DNA from: Maridesulfovibrio sp.
Lineage (GTDB): Bacteria > Desulfobacterota > Desulfovibrionia > Desulfovibrionales > Desulfovibrionaceae
Reading direction: 5' to 3'
DNA length: 64,000 bases
NCBI RefSeq assembly: GCF_963666665.1
Contig: NZ_OY762999.1
Location: 1,927,501-1,991,500, forward strand
The translations under genes and the position numbers were made by a program. Numbering within the stretch: the first letter of the stretch is position 1; the number at the start of each line of letters is the position of its first letter. Under the pieces are notes generated by a model, which worked only from the letters and a program-made list of their open reading frames with translations, was not told the origin of the DNA and did no database searches. Below are positions 8,493 through 17,529 of the stretch, piece after piece.

Positions 8493-9539
8493 GTGTCGGA
8501 CGTAAAGTCCCTGTTACAGGAACTTGAAGGCCTGGTCCCGGAGTGCTCTGCACGCCTGGATCAGGCTTCTTTGTCTGAACTGGAAGACATCAAGATCGAC
8601 ATGCTCGGCCGTAAAGGCCGTGTAGCCAAAATCATGTCCGGTCTGCCCTCACTTCCTAACGAGGACAAGCCTGTAGCAGGTAAAAAAGCCAATGAAGTAA
8701 AGGCCGCTCTCACCGAGCTTATCGAGGGAAAACAGAGCGAGCTTGAAAAAGCCGCCACCGCTGAGAGCCTGTCCCGTTTCGACCCCACCATGCCCGGACG
8801 CAAGCCTGCTGAAGGTTCGCTCCACCCTGTCACCCTCGTCATGGACGAGATTTGTGACGTATTCATCGGGCTGGGTTTTGAAGTCGTAACCGGACCCGAA
8901 GTTGAAAACGACTGGTACAACTTCGAAGCACTGAACATTCCGCCGGAACACCCCGCGCGCGACATGCAGGACACCCTGTACATTTCAGATTCCATCCTGC
9001 TGCGTACCCACACATCCCCGCTACAGATCCGCACCATGAAGGATAGAACTCCTCCGCTGGCAGCAATCGCCCCGGGCAAGGTTTACCGCAGGGACTCCGA
9101 CCTGACCCATACCCCTATGTTCCACCAGATCGAAGGTTTTCTCGTCGATCAGAACGTTAGTATGGCTGACCTGCGCGGAACACTGACTGCATTCGTCCAC
9201 CAGCTTTTCGGGCCCAAGACTGACGTGCGTTTCCGCCCCAGCTTCTTCCCCTTTACCGAGCCCAGCGCGGAAGTGGACATCTCCTGCGTTATGTGCGGCG
9301 GGAAAGGAACCATCGACGGCAAGCCTTGCCGTGTATGCAAGCAGACCGGCTGGGTGGAAATCCTCGGCTGCGGTATGATGGACCCCAACGTAATGAAAGC
9401 AGTTGATTACGATACCGAAAAATACTCCGGTTTCGCATTCGGACTCGGCATTGAACGCGTAGCCATGCTCAAATACGGCATCGGCGACCTGCGCATGTTC
9501 TTTGAAAACGATATCCGATTCCTCGAACAGTTTTCCTAA
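8493..9539 (+). CDS. pheS: Phenylalanine--tRNA ligase alpha subunit
   Basis: A 348-residue alpha subunit of the (alpha-beta)2 PheRS. It has an N-terminal coiled-coil, then motif 1 (GFEVVTGPEVENDWYNF), motif 2 (GKVYRRDSDLTHTPMFHQ) and motif 3 (GLGIERVAMLKYGI). A CxxCG/CRVC cysteine cluster (around residues 268-285) sits in the loop after the FFPFTEPSAEVD segment, a variant common in bacterial PheS. GTG 8493, giving SDVKSLLQEL, fits the family; the frame extends upstream into rplT but without reason. The start is 2 nt after the rplT stop and the ribosome site is weak, suggesting coupling to rplT. Confidence 0.96.
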   Translation: MSDVKSLLQELEGLVPECSARLDQASLSELEDIKIDMLGRKGRVAKIMSGLPSLPNEDKPVAGKKANEVKAALTELIEGKQSELEKAATAESLSRFDPTMPGRKPAEGSLHPVTLVMDEICDVFIGLGFEVVTGPEVENDWYNFEALNIPPEHPARDMQDTLYISDSILLRTHTSPLQIRTMKDRTPPLAAIAPGKVYRRDSDLTHTPMFHQIEGFLVDQNVSMADLRGTLTAFVHQLFGPKTDVRFRPSFFPFTEPSAEVDISCVMCGGKGTIDGKPCRVCKQTGWVEILGCGMMDPNVMKAVDYDTEKYSGFAFGLGIERVAMLKYGIGDLRMFFENDIRFLEQFS

Positions 9540-9571
9540 TATATACGCAGTAAATACTGCTGGAGGCTCAA

Positions 9572-11971
9572 ATGCTTTTAAGCATGCAATGGCTGCGGGA
9601 TTTCGTTCCTTATGAAGGCGAAGTTCAGGAGCTTGGCGACAGGCTGACCATGCTCGGCCTTGAGCTTGAAGAAATTTTCAATCCTTTTGAAGCGATCAAA
9701 GACATCGTTGTCGGTCACGTGGTGGAGTGCGACCCACACCCCGAAGCTGACAAGCTGTCTGTTTGTAAAGTAGCCGTCGGTGACGGCGAACTTCTTGATA
9801 TCGTTTGCGGCGCACCAAACGTTACCAAGGGCATTAACGTGCCCGTGGCAAAAGTCGGTGTAACCATGCCCGGCGATTTCAAAATCAAGAAGGCAAAACT
9901 CCGCGGAGTTAAATCCAACGGTATGATCTGCTCTGAGCGCGAACTGGAACTCTCCGACGCGCACGACGGCATCATGATCCTGCCCGAGAATCTGACCCCC
10001 GGCGTAAAATTCACCGAAGCCATGAACATGGAAGATACGGTTCTGGATCTGGGCATCACTCCCAACCGTGCCGACTGCCTGTCCATGCTCGGTATCGCCC
10101 GCGAAACTTCTCTGGCGTTTGATCTGCCCATCAACCTGCCCAAGCTCAATCTTATTGAGAACGGCGGAAATGCGGCAGATATGCTTAAAATCGAAATCGA
10201 CGATCCCGATCTCTGCCCACTCTATCAGGCCAGAATCCTGCAGGGCGCAAAGATCGCACCTTCCCCGGACTGGATGCGTTACCGTCTCCTTTCCGTGGGC
10301 GTTCGTCCCATCAGCAACATTGTTGACGTGACTAACTACATCCTTTTTGAACTGGGCCAGCCCCTGCACTCCTTTGACGCAGACAGGCTCAAAGGCGACA
10401 AAATCCGTGTCGGCCTTGCTCCGGAAGGGACTAAATTCACCACCCTTGATGAACAGGAACGTAAGCTTATCGGCTCTGACCTGCTTATCTGGGATGCAGA
10501 ACGTCCAGTTGCGCTGGCCGGTGTTATGGGCGGCTTGAACTCCGAGATTCACGACGGCTCCACTAACGTGGTCCTCGAATCCGCAGTATTCCGCCCCGGC
10601 CTCATCCGCAAAACCGCCCGTCGTCTGGCCCTGCCCTCCGAAGCTTCCTACCGCTTCGAACGCGGCGTGGACCAGCAGATGAACACCTTTGCCATGGACC
10701 GTGCAGCTCAGCTCATCAGCGAACTGTCCGGGGCAAAAATTGTTTCCGGCGTAGCCAAAAACGAGCCGACTCCCTGGCAGGATCGTACCCACGATTACCG
10801 CCACAAGCGCTGCAACAGCTGGCTCGGTCTGGACCTTGAACCTGAATTCAGCAAAAAAGCTTTCACTCTCATGGGACTGGAAGTTAACGATAGCGATGCA
10901 GATTGCTGGAAAGTATCCTCCCCCTCCTACAGACTGGACCTCGAACGCGAGGCCGACCTGTACGAAGAAGTAGCTCGCTACTTCGGCATGGATAAAATTC
11001 CTTCCGTACTGCCCCGCATCTCCAAGACCTTTGACGCTTCCGTCATTGCGGACACCCCTTACGGCTTTTATCGCCGCATCAAAAACTGGGGTCGCGGCGT
11101 AGGTCTGCACGAAGCCATCAACTACAGCTTCGTAGGTGATGATGATCTCGACCTCTTGGGCCTGCCCAAAGAAGGCCGCGTGAACATCGCCAACCCCCTG
11201 AGCGAAGACCAGAACGTAATGCGTACAGCATTGGCTCCCGGCCTGCTCAACACTGTGCGTCATAACCTCGCGCAGGGTAACACCCACATCCGGGTATTTG
11301 AAATCGCCAAGAAGTTCATCAAAGATGAAACTTCCGACACTGAGACCCGCGAACAGACCCGTCTGGGCATTATGCTTCACGGTCCCCGTTCAAATGCTGA
11401 ATGGCCCAACGAACATGGCGATGCCGACTATCTTGATGTCAAAGGTCTCGTAGAGCACCTGCTGGCAGACCTCAAGCTGGGCGAAGCAACCTTCTCTCTT
11501 GCTGAAGATCACAGCTACCTTGAGCCTTGCGTGAACATCACTCTCGGTGAAAAGGAAATCGGCTTCATGGGCATGGTCAAGGCAGACATTGCTGACAAGT
11601 ACCACGCTAGAAAAGAAGTATGGATGGCTGATCTCAACGCGGACCTGTTGCGCGAGATCGTCATGGCTCACGCAATCAAGTTCGAAACCCTTCCGGTATT
11701 CCCGCCGTCCAGACGCGACGTGACCGTAATCGGTCCTGTTTCCCTGCACGCGGAAACCATCAAGGAAGCAATCCTCGGACTGAGACTGCCCCTGATCGAA
11801 TCCGTGGAACTGGTTAACGTATTCGCACCTGAAGGTCAGGACGAAGAACGCAACCTATCCTTCCGCATCACCTACCGCCATGGTCAGAAAACCCTGACCG
11901 ACAAGGCAGTAGACAAAGAACACCAGAAGGTACTCGCAGGGCTCGAAAAGTCCCTGCCCGTACGTTTCTAG
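9572..11971 (+). CDS. pheT: Phenylalanine--tRNA ligase beta subunit
   Basis: A 799-residue beta subunit. It has the EMAP/tRBD-like domain near the N-terminus (VVGHVVECDPHPEADKLSVCKV), B3/B4 editing domain, B5, a catalytically inactive synthetase-like core (RYFGMDKIP region, QNVMRTALAPGLL) and the C-terminal anticodon-binding FDX-ACB domain (FPPSRRDVTVI). GGAGG lies 8 nt before the ATG. It is the last gene of the operon and is followed by a strong terminator. Confidence 0.97.
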   Translation: MLLSMQWLRDFVPYEGEVQELGDRLTMLGLELEEIFNPFEAIKDIVVGHVVECDPHPEADKLSVCKVAVGDGELLDIVCGAPNVTKGINVPVAKVGVTMPGDFKIKKAKLRGVKSNGMICSERELELSDAHDGIMILPENLTPGVKFTEAMNMEDTVLDLGITPNRADCLSMLGIARETSLAFDLPINLPKLNLIENGGNAADMLKIEIDDPDLCPLYQARILQGAKIAPSPDWMRYRLLSVGVRPISNIVDVTNYILFELGQPLHSFDADRLKGDKIRVGLAPEGTKFTTLDEQERKLIGSDLLIWDAERPVALAGVMGGLNSEIHDGSTNVVLESAVFRPGLIRKTARRLALPSEASYRFERGVDQQMNTFAMDRAAQLISELSGAKIVSGVAKNEPTPWQDRTHDYRHKRCNSWLGLDLEPEFSKKAFTLMGLEVNDSDADCWKVSSPSYRLDLEREADLYEEVARYFGMDKIPSVLPRISKTFDASVIADTPYGFYRRIKNWGRGVGLHEAINYSFVGDDDLDLLGLPKEGRVNIANPLSEDQNVMRTALAPGLLNTVRHNLAQGNTHIRVFEIAKKFIKDETSDTETREQTRLGIMLHGPRSNAEWPNEHGDADYLDVKGLVEHLLADLKLGEATFSLAEDHSYLEPCVNITLGEKEIGFMGMVKADIADKYHARKEVWMADLNADLLREIVMAHAIKFETLPVFPPSRRDVTVIGPVSLHAETIKEAILGLRLPLIESVELVNVFAPEGQDEERNLSFRITYRHGQKTLTDKAVDKEHQKVLAGLEKSLPVRF

Positions 11972-11992
11972 TTCTTTAATTGACGTAATTTT

Positions 11993-12030
11993 AAAAAGCC
12001 CTGCTGAACATGTTTCAGCAGGGCTTTTTT
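11993..12030. terminator. Bidirectional terminator between pheT and the flavoprotein gene
   Basis: AAAAAGCCCTGCTGAA pairs with TTCAGCAGGGCTTTTTT around a short loop. It serves pheT on the plus strand and the converging flavoprotein gene on the minus strand. Confidence 0.92.
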
Positions 12031-12061
12031 GCCTTCTAAGACCTTTGTCATCAAGCATTTT

Positions 12062-12715
12062 CTATGCAGGATTTGTAACCAGCCGTTTCCCCATATCAAA
12101 TGCCTTCTCACATTCTTGCGGAAAAATTTCTTTATGATGTTTAAGCTTGGCTTCAGCGTCGAATTTTTCGGATTCATATTTTGAATAATCGCTGTATTGC
12201 ATTGTATCAACGGACAAAAACAATTCGCAGGGACCGAAATGCCTATCAAGCATTGTCTTGGTCAAATTAAAATGCTGTTCATATCCATAGTTTTTCACAT
12301 CTTCCAGGCCGACATTCATTGTATAAATAAGGGCCGTGCTGATAACCCTTGGAAACTGTGATTTCAGATCCTTCGAATAATTATTGTAGGGAAACAAAAG
12401 ACGTTCCAGCAAAGCACGCGTAGCTGCTGATTCAGCTCCGTAATAAACCGGTGTTCCAACAATCAGGACATCCGCATTCCGTACCCGCTCCAAAACCGGT
12501 GTAAGGTCATCATTTACAGCACAAACACCGTCTAATTTACGATTCCTTTTTTTACAGGAAAAACAACTAATACATCCTGAAAAACTCAAATCATAAAGAT
12601 TGACCAGTTCTGTTTCTGCTCCTGCAGCGGCGGCTCCTTTGAGAGCACTTTCCAGCAACGTTACTGTATTCCAGTTCTTTTTACGCGGGCTACCATTAAA
12701 AGCTATTACATTCAT
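12062..12715 (-). CDS. Flavodoxin-fold NAD(P)H-dependent oxidoreductase / iron-sulfur flavoprotein-like
   Basis: A 217-residue NADPH-dependent FMN reductase-type protein. It begins with the FMN phosphate loop GSPRKKNWNT (residues 8-17) and contains GTPVYYGAESAATRALLERL for flavin binding. A compact cysteine motif CISCFSCKKRN (residues 48-58) plus a Cys further on resembles the cluster-binding motif of iron-sulfur flavoproteins from anaerobes, which pass electrons between ferredoxin and small oxidants. The physiological acceptor is unknown. It is separated from the permease genes by about 180 bp. Confidence 0.78.
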   Translation of the reverse strand: MNVIAFNGSPRKKNWNTVTLLESALKGAAAAGAETELVNLYDLSFSGCISCFSCKKRNRKLDGVCAVNDDLTPVLERVRNADVLIVGTPVYYGAESAATRALLERLLFPYNNYSKDLKSQFPRVISTALIYTMNVGLEDVKNYGYEQHFNLTKTMLDRHFGPCELFLSVDTMQYSDYSKYESEKFDAEAKLKHHKEIFPQECEKAFDMGKRLVTNPA

Positions 12716-12891
12716 GAGTTATTGTCCTTCATTGTACGTTTTGCAGCTGACGCCGGCCATCATTATTTGACCCAGACAGCTAAGCACATGCTCTCCACAG
12801 TTCTCCTTTCTTCTACCTTAAACAGGAAGTTTCACTTCAATCATAATACTGAACTTCAGACACATATTTATACAACATAACTCGTATGGAT

Positions 12892-13407
12892 TTATTCCGG
12901 CAGAGTTGGACAGAACATGGCGACCAGATACGCCGTCCCCATTGCCCCGAACAGATTAATCAGAACAAACACAATAGAAAACTGCCAACCGAAATAAGCC
13001 AGCAACACAGGGATAAGCACCGGTTTTACGGAACGACAGCCGATAAAGTTTGCGATAATGAAGGTGGACGCACCCTTTTCTTTAAGATTTTTAAAAAGTG
13101 GATACCATGCGTAAATAGGCCCCATGGAAATGACTCCTGCCAATGCGGAAAGCAAGATGCCACGTACTCCGGTTCTGCTACCCAGAAAACGGGCAACTGC
13201 TGCAGGGTCCAGATAACGGTTAATTAACGTCATCATCACCAGCACGAAACAGATGGGCAGGCCAAGCTGGCTAATAAGCCTACGGCTGGCCTCTACTGCA
13301 CGCTGGCCTGACAAGGGATCATACTGGAGACAAAAGGCGTAAATACAGCCTACTATCAACGGAAACAGCCATGGTTTGATATAGGGCCAGATTTTTTTTG
13401 CAACCAT
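12892..13407 (-). CDS. Permease, second half of a split ArsP/DUF318-like transporter
   Basis: A 171-residue integral membrane protein with about four to five hydrophobic segments. The segment SMGPIYAWYPLFKNLKEKGAS followed by FIIANFIG resembles the repeated G-x-P-x-x-x-x-x-P-L motif of the ArsP/YraQ (DUF318) permease family, which normally has two such halves in one chain. The start at 13407 (MVAKKIWPYIKPW) shares its A with the upstream stop (TAATG), so the two proteins are translationally coupled and probably form one heteromeric transporter. A longer frame from 13470 is open but lies within the upstream gene. The cargo is unknown. Confidence 0.7.
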   Translation of the reverse strand: MVAKKIWPYIKPWLFPLIVGCIYAFCLQYDPLSGQRAVEASRRLISQLGLPICFVLVMMTLINRYLDPAAVARFLGSRTGVRGILLSALAGVISMGPIYAWYPLFKNLKEKGASTFIIANFIGCRSVKPVLIPVLLAYFGWQFSIVFVLINLFGAMGTAYLVAMFCPTLPE

Positions 13408-14195
13408 TAGAACAGCCCTCCCCAGTTTGTAACCAACAAAGACATGAGCACAGCCATTACAAATCCGCACAGATTACGGAGCAATGCAAAGCGAGTCCCC
13501 AAAGCAGACACTTCAACTGGAAGCTGAATGAGACCGACCGTAACCCACGCCATCATCAAAGAGATTACTCCGGCCTCTTTCACTCCTGCTCTAAGTAAAC
13601 TATCGCCAATCACATAGCTGTTTACCGGATTACCAACCAGAACACTCCCTAGAGCTGCACCCACAATGGAATCCTGAAGAACCGACCCTGAAAAGAGCGA
13701 AAACAGAGTTTTTTCTGAAACAAAACCGCGAAACAACCCAAGCAGCATGATTACACCGGCCAGCTTGGGCAGTATTTGATAAAATTGACGCACTCCTTTC
13801 CGAAATGCAGCATTCCAAAGTTCGCGTTCGCTGGGAGCATCAACCTTTAAGTCCGATTCTGGAAAATCCTGCCTTCCCTCGCACTTATCAAGATAAGAGT
13901 AGACAGCTTCACGGACATTCCCTTTAATCCCTGTAACTATTTCTATTGATTTACCCTTCATGGCATTGACAATATGCGGAGCAACATAGCCGACAAGCAA
14001 TGCCTGCGCTTCATGACTCACCGCCAACGAAATGATTGTCACTCCGGATCCGGGACCTGATGCATTATGAGGACCGTCCAATATTTCAAAAGACATATCA
14101 TCAGTATCGACAATCAGAACATGATCGGCAGATCCCAACTTCGAAGCGACATTTCCTTTAAGATCTGGTTCGGTACAAGGCACAACTATTTTCAT
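13407..14195 (-). CDS. NifX/NifB-like domain fused to a permease half
   Basis: A 262-residue protein. Residues 1-110 match the dinitrogenase iron-molybdenum cofactor domain family (NifX/NafY/NifB C-terminal type; VPCTEPDLKGNVASKLGSADHVLIVDTD, with the HEAQALLVGYVAPH segment and a terminal GNVREAVYSYL). Residues 125-262 hold about four membrane segments of a permease half, including GSVLVGNPVNSYVIGDSLLRAG. The NifX-like fold binds metal clusters in known cases, so a metal- or metalloid-linked transporter is plausible but unproven. ATG 14195 follows TAGGTG; GTG 14201 is an alternative. It is coupled by TAATG to the second permease gene. Confidence 0.72.
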   Translation of the reverse strand: MKIVVPCTEPDLKGNVASKLGSADHVLIVDTDDMSFEILDGPHNASGPGSGVTIISLAVSHEAQALLVGYVAPHIVNAMKGKSIEIVTGIKGNVREAVYSYLDKCEGRQDFPESDLKVDAPSERELWNAAFRKGVRQFYQILPKLAGVIMLLGLFRGFVSEKTLFSLFSGSVLQDSIVGAALGSVLVGNPVNSYVIGDSLLRAGVKEAGVISLMMAWVTVGLIQLPVEVSALGTRFALLRNLCGFVMAVLMSLLVTNWGGLF

Positions 14196-14436
14196 GGTCA
14201 CCTACATGTTTAGTCCTATCTATAGGAGCATCAACAATAAATTGTTCCAAGCCATAAAGCTATGTAATTTTCTAAAGAACTACTTACTTGCCATTCCAAT
14301 TCCAAAATGACGGAGTGAAATGAACCACACTCCCCCTTTACATACACGGCTGGACTTTCCGCCACTCAGGTTGTAATAGGATTATGTTACACGAAGAAGC
14401 TAACTTAATGAGAAAATAAGCAAAACAGGAACAGAC

Positions 14437-15054
14437 ATGGCCAGAAAGACCAAAGAAGAAGCAGAGAAAACGCGGCAGGCCCTGCTTGCCTCGGCCTTCA
14501 AGGTGTTCAATGATAAAGGATATGCCAAGACAACATTGCAGGATATCGCCGAAGACGCCGGAGTAACTCGCGGGGCTGTATACTGGCATTTCAAGAATAA
14601 AACCGATCTTTTTGAAAAACTATTTGATTATGCATTCATGCCTGTTCGGGATCTGCTCTTCAGTAAATTTGAAGAAGATTTTGAACCAAAGGAAATGCTT
14701 ATCAGCCTTATGCAAGTCTGGATCTTACATGCAGGTACAGAAGATAACTTCCGCGCAGCATTCGGCATAATGTTCAACAAGACCGAATGGTCAGAAGAAC
14801 TCATGCCCTTCAAGATGAAATTCAGGGAATATGAATACAAGTTTCTGAAAAGAACAGAGAAAATTATTGAGCAAGGCCAAAAGGATGGTGTTTTTAGAGA
14901 AGAGCTGAAAGCCAACGTAGCAGCGGCCCAGTATTTCTCAATCCTGCTCGGTCTGGCACAGTATTCCCAGTTCTTCCCGGAAGAAGTAAACATCCATGAA
15001 GAATCCGAATCTTTAATCGAAATGTTCATGCACTCATGTTTAAAAGACAAGTAA
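14437..15054 (+). CDS. TetR/AcrR family transcriptional regulator
   Basis: A 205-residue TetR protein of the AcrR efflux-regulator type: MARKTKEEAEKTRQALLASA, then FNDKGYAKTTLQDIAEDAGVTRGAVYWHF (HTH, residues 22-50) and KNKTDLF. The MARKTKEEAxxTR start is typical of repressors of multidrug efflux operons. The C-terminal domain is acidic and helical. Its last 19 nt overlap the start of the outer-membrane protein gene, so the pair is one operon and the regulator may respond to envelope-active compounds (inference). Confidence 0.9.
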   Translation: MARKTKEEAEKTRQALLASAFKVFNDKGYAKTTLQDIAEDAGVTRGAVYWHFKNKTDLFEKLFDYAFMPVRDLLFSKFEEDFEPKEMLISLMQVWILHAGTEDNFRAAFGIMFNKTEWSEELMPFKMKFREYEYKFLKRTEKIIEQGQKDGVFREELKANVAAAQYFSILLGLAQYSQFFPEEVNIHEESESLIEMFMHSCLKDK

Positions 15055-15836
15055 TCATCCTCATTACCGCCCTGCTGCTAATGGCAAGTTCTGCCTTTGC
15101 CGCGGACAAGGAACTCTTCCCCACCAGTGAATTCAAACTCGGTTACGAGGGGATGTACATGTATTACGATGAACCCGATGTAATGCATGAAAAAGGTATC
15201 CTTAACGGCGGATTCGGATCATGGACAGGATATTTCTCAGACTACAACATCATGCTCAATGCCGAACTTGAAGGCCTTGCCGGATCGCTTCGCTACAGCG
15301 GTAAATACAGCGACGGCACTCCGCTGGAATGCGACACTAACGACTACTTCATCAGTGGGCGCGCCACCATCGGCATGGGTCTCGATTACGGTCACACTGG
15401 GATTACGCCCTACCTCGGCATTGCTGCCCGCTATTGGAATGATGACATCAAAACCACTGGTGGATACGAACGCCAGATCAAACAGCTCTACCTGCCTGTA
15501 GGCGTTAATATCGTCACTAGGCTGGACAGAGGCTGGTCCATCGGCGGAACCCTTGAGGGTGACCTACTGCTGGGCGGTAAGGTAAAAAGCAAGCTTTCCG
15601 ATATCGGATCCAACTATGAAGACGTCAACAACACACAGGAATTCGCTTCCGGTGGCGGTGGACGTGTATCAGCTTTCCTTGAATACGACTTCGATGATTA
15701 CGCGCTGGGAATGGAACCATACTTCCGCTACTGGCACATTGAAGACTCCGAGAAAGACACTGTGAGCACCGGAACCTACATGGAACCGAAAAACAAGTTC
15801 TATATGTCCGGGCTCCGGCTTTACGTGAAGTTCTAG
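15036..15836 (+). CDS. Outer-membrane beta-barrel protein
   Basis: A 266-residue exported protein with a signal peptide (MFKRQVIILITALLLMASSAFA). The body alternates short polar and hydrophobic strands rich in Gly, Tyr and Asp (GMGLDYGHTGITPYLGIAARYW, LEYDFDDYALGMEPYFRYW) and ends in a strand with a terminal Phe (LRLYVKF), the C-terminal signature recognised for barrel assembly. About eight to ten strands are expected. ATG 15036 lies within the TetR gene. Function is not known; the neighbour suggests regulated porin or stress role. Confidence 0.75.
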   Translation: MFKRQVIILITALLLMASSAFAADKELFPTSEFKLGYEGMYMYYDEPDVMHEKGILNGGFGSWTGYFSDYNIMLNAELEGLAGSLRYSGKYSDGTPLECDTNDYFISGRATIGMGLDYGHTGITPYLGIAARYWNDDIKTTGGYERQIKQLYLPVGVNIVTRLDRGWSIGGTLEGDLLLGGKVKSKLSDIGSNYEDVNNTQEFASGGGGRVSAFLEYDFDDYALGMEPYFRYWHIEDSEKDTVSTGTYMEPKNKFYMSGLRLYVKF

Positions 15837-15857
15837 ATTTCCACCAAATCAAAAATT

Positions 15858-15892
15858 AAAATCCCTGCTGAGCATCTCAACAGGGATTTTTT
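15858..15892. terminator. Terminator after the outer-membrane protein gene
   Basis: AATCCCTG pairs with CAGGGATT, followed by a T-run and preceded by an A-run. It probably also ends the converging 96-residue gene. Confidence 0.85.
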
Positions 15893-15918
15893 ACGCCTTA
15901 CGTATTATCCGAACAGGC

Positions 15919-16209
15919 TTAGTGACCTTTGCAAACATGTTTGCTGGGTGCCCAGCCCTCCATGTACCATGCCCGATCGCCCTGTATCTGCAACCCGTGC
16001 ACACGAATATATTCCAGCTGATCTTCCGAATATTCCCGTCCCTCAATAGGCATAAGAGCATCGACATCAGCAGGGCCGTAAGCTTTATCAGAACCGTCAG
16101 CAACAAACACGGGCTTACCCATATCCCCTTCGGGATGTTTAGTGGTCAGCTTTCCAAGTCCGATCCCTTCCGCCATGCATGGCACTTCTATGTCATGAAC
16201 GATATCCAT
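15919..16209 (-). CDS. Small conserved-looking hypothetical protein
   Basis: A 96-residue soluble protein I do not recognise. It starts MDIVHDIEVPCMAEGIGLGKL and ends CKGH; two cysteines and several His are near the ends. It contains a GYP-like KAYGPADVDALMPIEGREYSEDQLEYIRVHGLQ region that looks like a real folded domain. AAGGAG lies 7 nt before ATG 16209, which is why I trim the 16 residues of the longer frame. It converges on the outer-membrane protein gene. Confidence 0.6.
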   Translation of the reverse strand: MDIVHDIEVPCMAEGIGLGKLTTKHPEGDMGKPVFVADGSDKAYGPADVDALMPIEGREYSEDQLEYIRVHGLQIQGDRAWYMEGWAPSKHVCKGH

Positions 16210-16526
16210 TTTGAGTCTCCTTAAATTTGATAAGTAAAGCCAGATAGTACTGATCAATGAAATATGCTGTCATATTAAGCATAATATTCATGCATATACA
16301 ATATGGGGGTTCTGCCTAGGGGTATGGCATCGGTTTTCTTCCAGTTGAGTACCGACTACGACTTACTAGAGCCAATACACAACACATTGCATAACGAAGT
16401 TATCACTCAATGGTTTACACCCTATTCGTTTACTAAAAGAAAAATTTTCCTATTATTCTAGAAGTTATCGATATTGTTATTGATAAAATTGAACCACTAA
16501 GATAGAAATCTGACTAAGGAGGGGTT

Positions 16527-17228
16527 ATGAAAAACATAATATTTCTTTGCTTAACTTTGTTCTTAGTTACGGGGTGTGGACCTCAGTATAGATGTGAAAT
16601 TGACTCTTTTTCTAAAGTTTTTAATGTTGCCGGAAAAACATTTGTCGTTGTTCCTGGAAACAAAAACGTAACTCCAAACGACTTCCAGTTTAATGAATTC
16701 GCAACCTATGTTGTCCGAGCCATGCAAAGCAAAGGCTTGCGCTACGCTCAACGCTATGAGACAGCAGACTTGATTATATTGCTTGGCTACGGAATAAGTG
16801 GTCCCAAAACGTCGACAAGCACGGTGTCCGTTCCTGTTTGGGGACAAACAGGTGTTAGCTCCTCACACACATACGGAACGATTAATACATACGGTAATCA
16901 AGGAACTTATTCTGGAACAACAACTTATACTCCTACATATGGGATCACGGGATATACTCAGCAAACAAGAACTCACACCGACTACACCAGATTTTTTTGG
17001 ATTGATGCATATGATTATAAAGAATTCCTTCAAACCAAGAAGGAAATACAAATATGGAAAACAACAGTAACAAGTACGGGGTCTACTAATGACCTTCGTC
17101 AAGTTTTTCCTATCATGCTTGCTGGATCTTTAGAGCACATAGGCACAAACACAGGACATAAGGTTGAGGTAACACTTGGCATGAATGACAAAAAAGTTCT
17201 GTATGTAAAAGGAATTAAGAACGAGTAA
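16527..17228 (+). CDS. Lipoprotein, DUF4136-like
   Basis: A 233-residue lipoprotein with lipobox LVTGC (Cys at residue 17). The N-terminal half (FNVAGKTFVVVPGN, FATYVVRAMQSKGLRYA, YETADLIILLGYGIS) resembles DUF4136-type envelope lipoproteins: KTFxxxP, a helix, then ADLIIxxxY. A central Ser/Thr/Tyr/Gly-rich, low-complexity stretch (about residues 95-150) is followed by the DAYDYKEF and LGMNDKKVLYVKG strands. AAGGAGGGG precedes the ATG. It is monocistronic and AT-richer than its neighbours. Function unknown. Confidence 0.75.
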   Translation: MKNIIFLCLTLFLVTGCGPQYRCEIDSFSKVFNVAGKTFVVVPGNKNVTPNDFQFNEFATYVVRAMQSKGLRYAQRYETADLIILLGYGISGPKTSTSTVSVPVWGQTGVSSSHTYGTINTYGNQGTYSGTTTYTPTYGITGYTQQTRTHTDYTRFFWIDAYDYKEFLQTKKEIQIWKTTVTSTGSTNDLRQVFPIMLAGSLEHIGTNTGHKVEVTLGMNDKKVLYVKGIKNE

Positions 17229-17377
17229 TTTCTCAACATCAAGGTATATTTATCCGTAGCCCAAACTTGGCACAACCTACACATGTTGCTAGCCAAGCAA
17301 AATATAACTCTGCCTAAAATCACTCTATTTCCAAAACTTTATATCGCCTTCGCCCTCCGCAACAAACTAAGAAGATA
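17229..17377. other. Intergenic; tiny open frame ending before a shared terminator
   Basis: After the lipoprotein stop there is no clear gene. A 33-codon frame from ATG 17283 ends NKLRR just before the terminator at 17378. A similar NKLKR-stop-terminator arrangement occurs near 35145. It may be a relic of a gene end copied with its terminator. Confidence 0.3.
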
Positions 17378-17420
17378 AAAAATCCGGTCCAAGCATCACG
17401 CTCGGACCGGATTTTATTTA
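17378..17420. terminator. Terminator, shared sequence with the one at 35154
   Basis: AATCCGGTCC (17381-17390) pairs with GGACCGGATT (17404-17413), with A and T runs on the two sides. The surrounding 60 bp are clearly similar to 35136-35201. Confidence 0.85.
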
Positions 17421-17529
17421 CATCCCCTAAAACCTCACATCCATATTAATTGAATAAGTTTTTAATTTTCATCAAACTTTTGTAACACCTTTTCTTGACT
17501 GGTAACACAAAATCAAGTACATACTTTTC

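Noticed and set aside
9578..11380. 600-codon open frame on the minus strand
   Set aside because: It is antisense to pheT, whose whole length is accounted for; long antisense frames arise from the codon bias of this genome.
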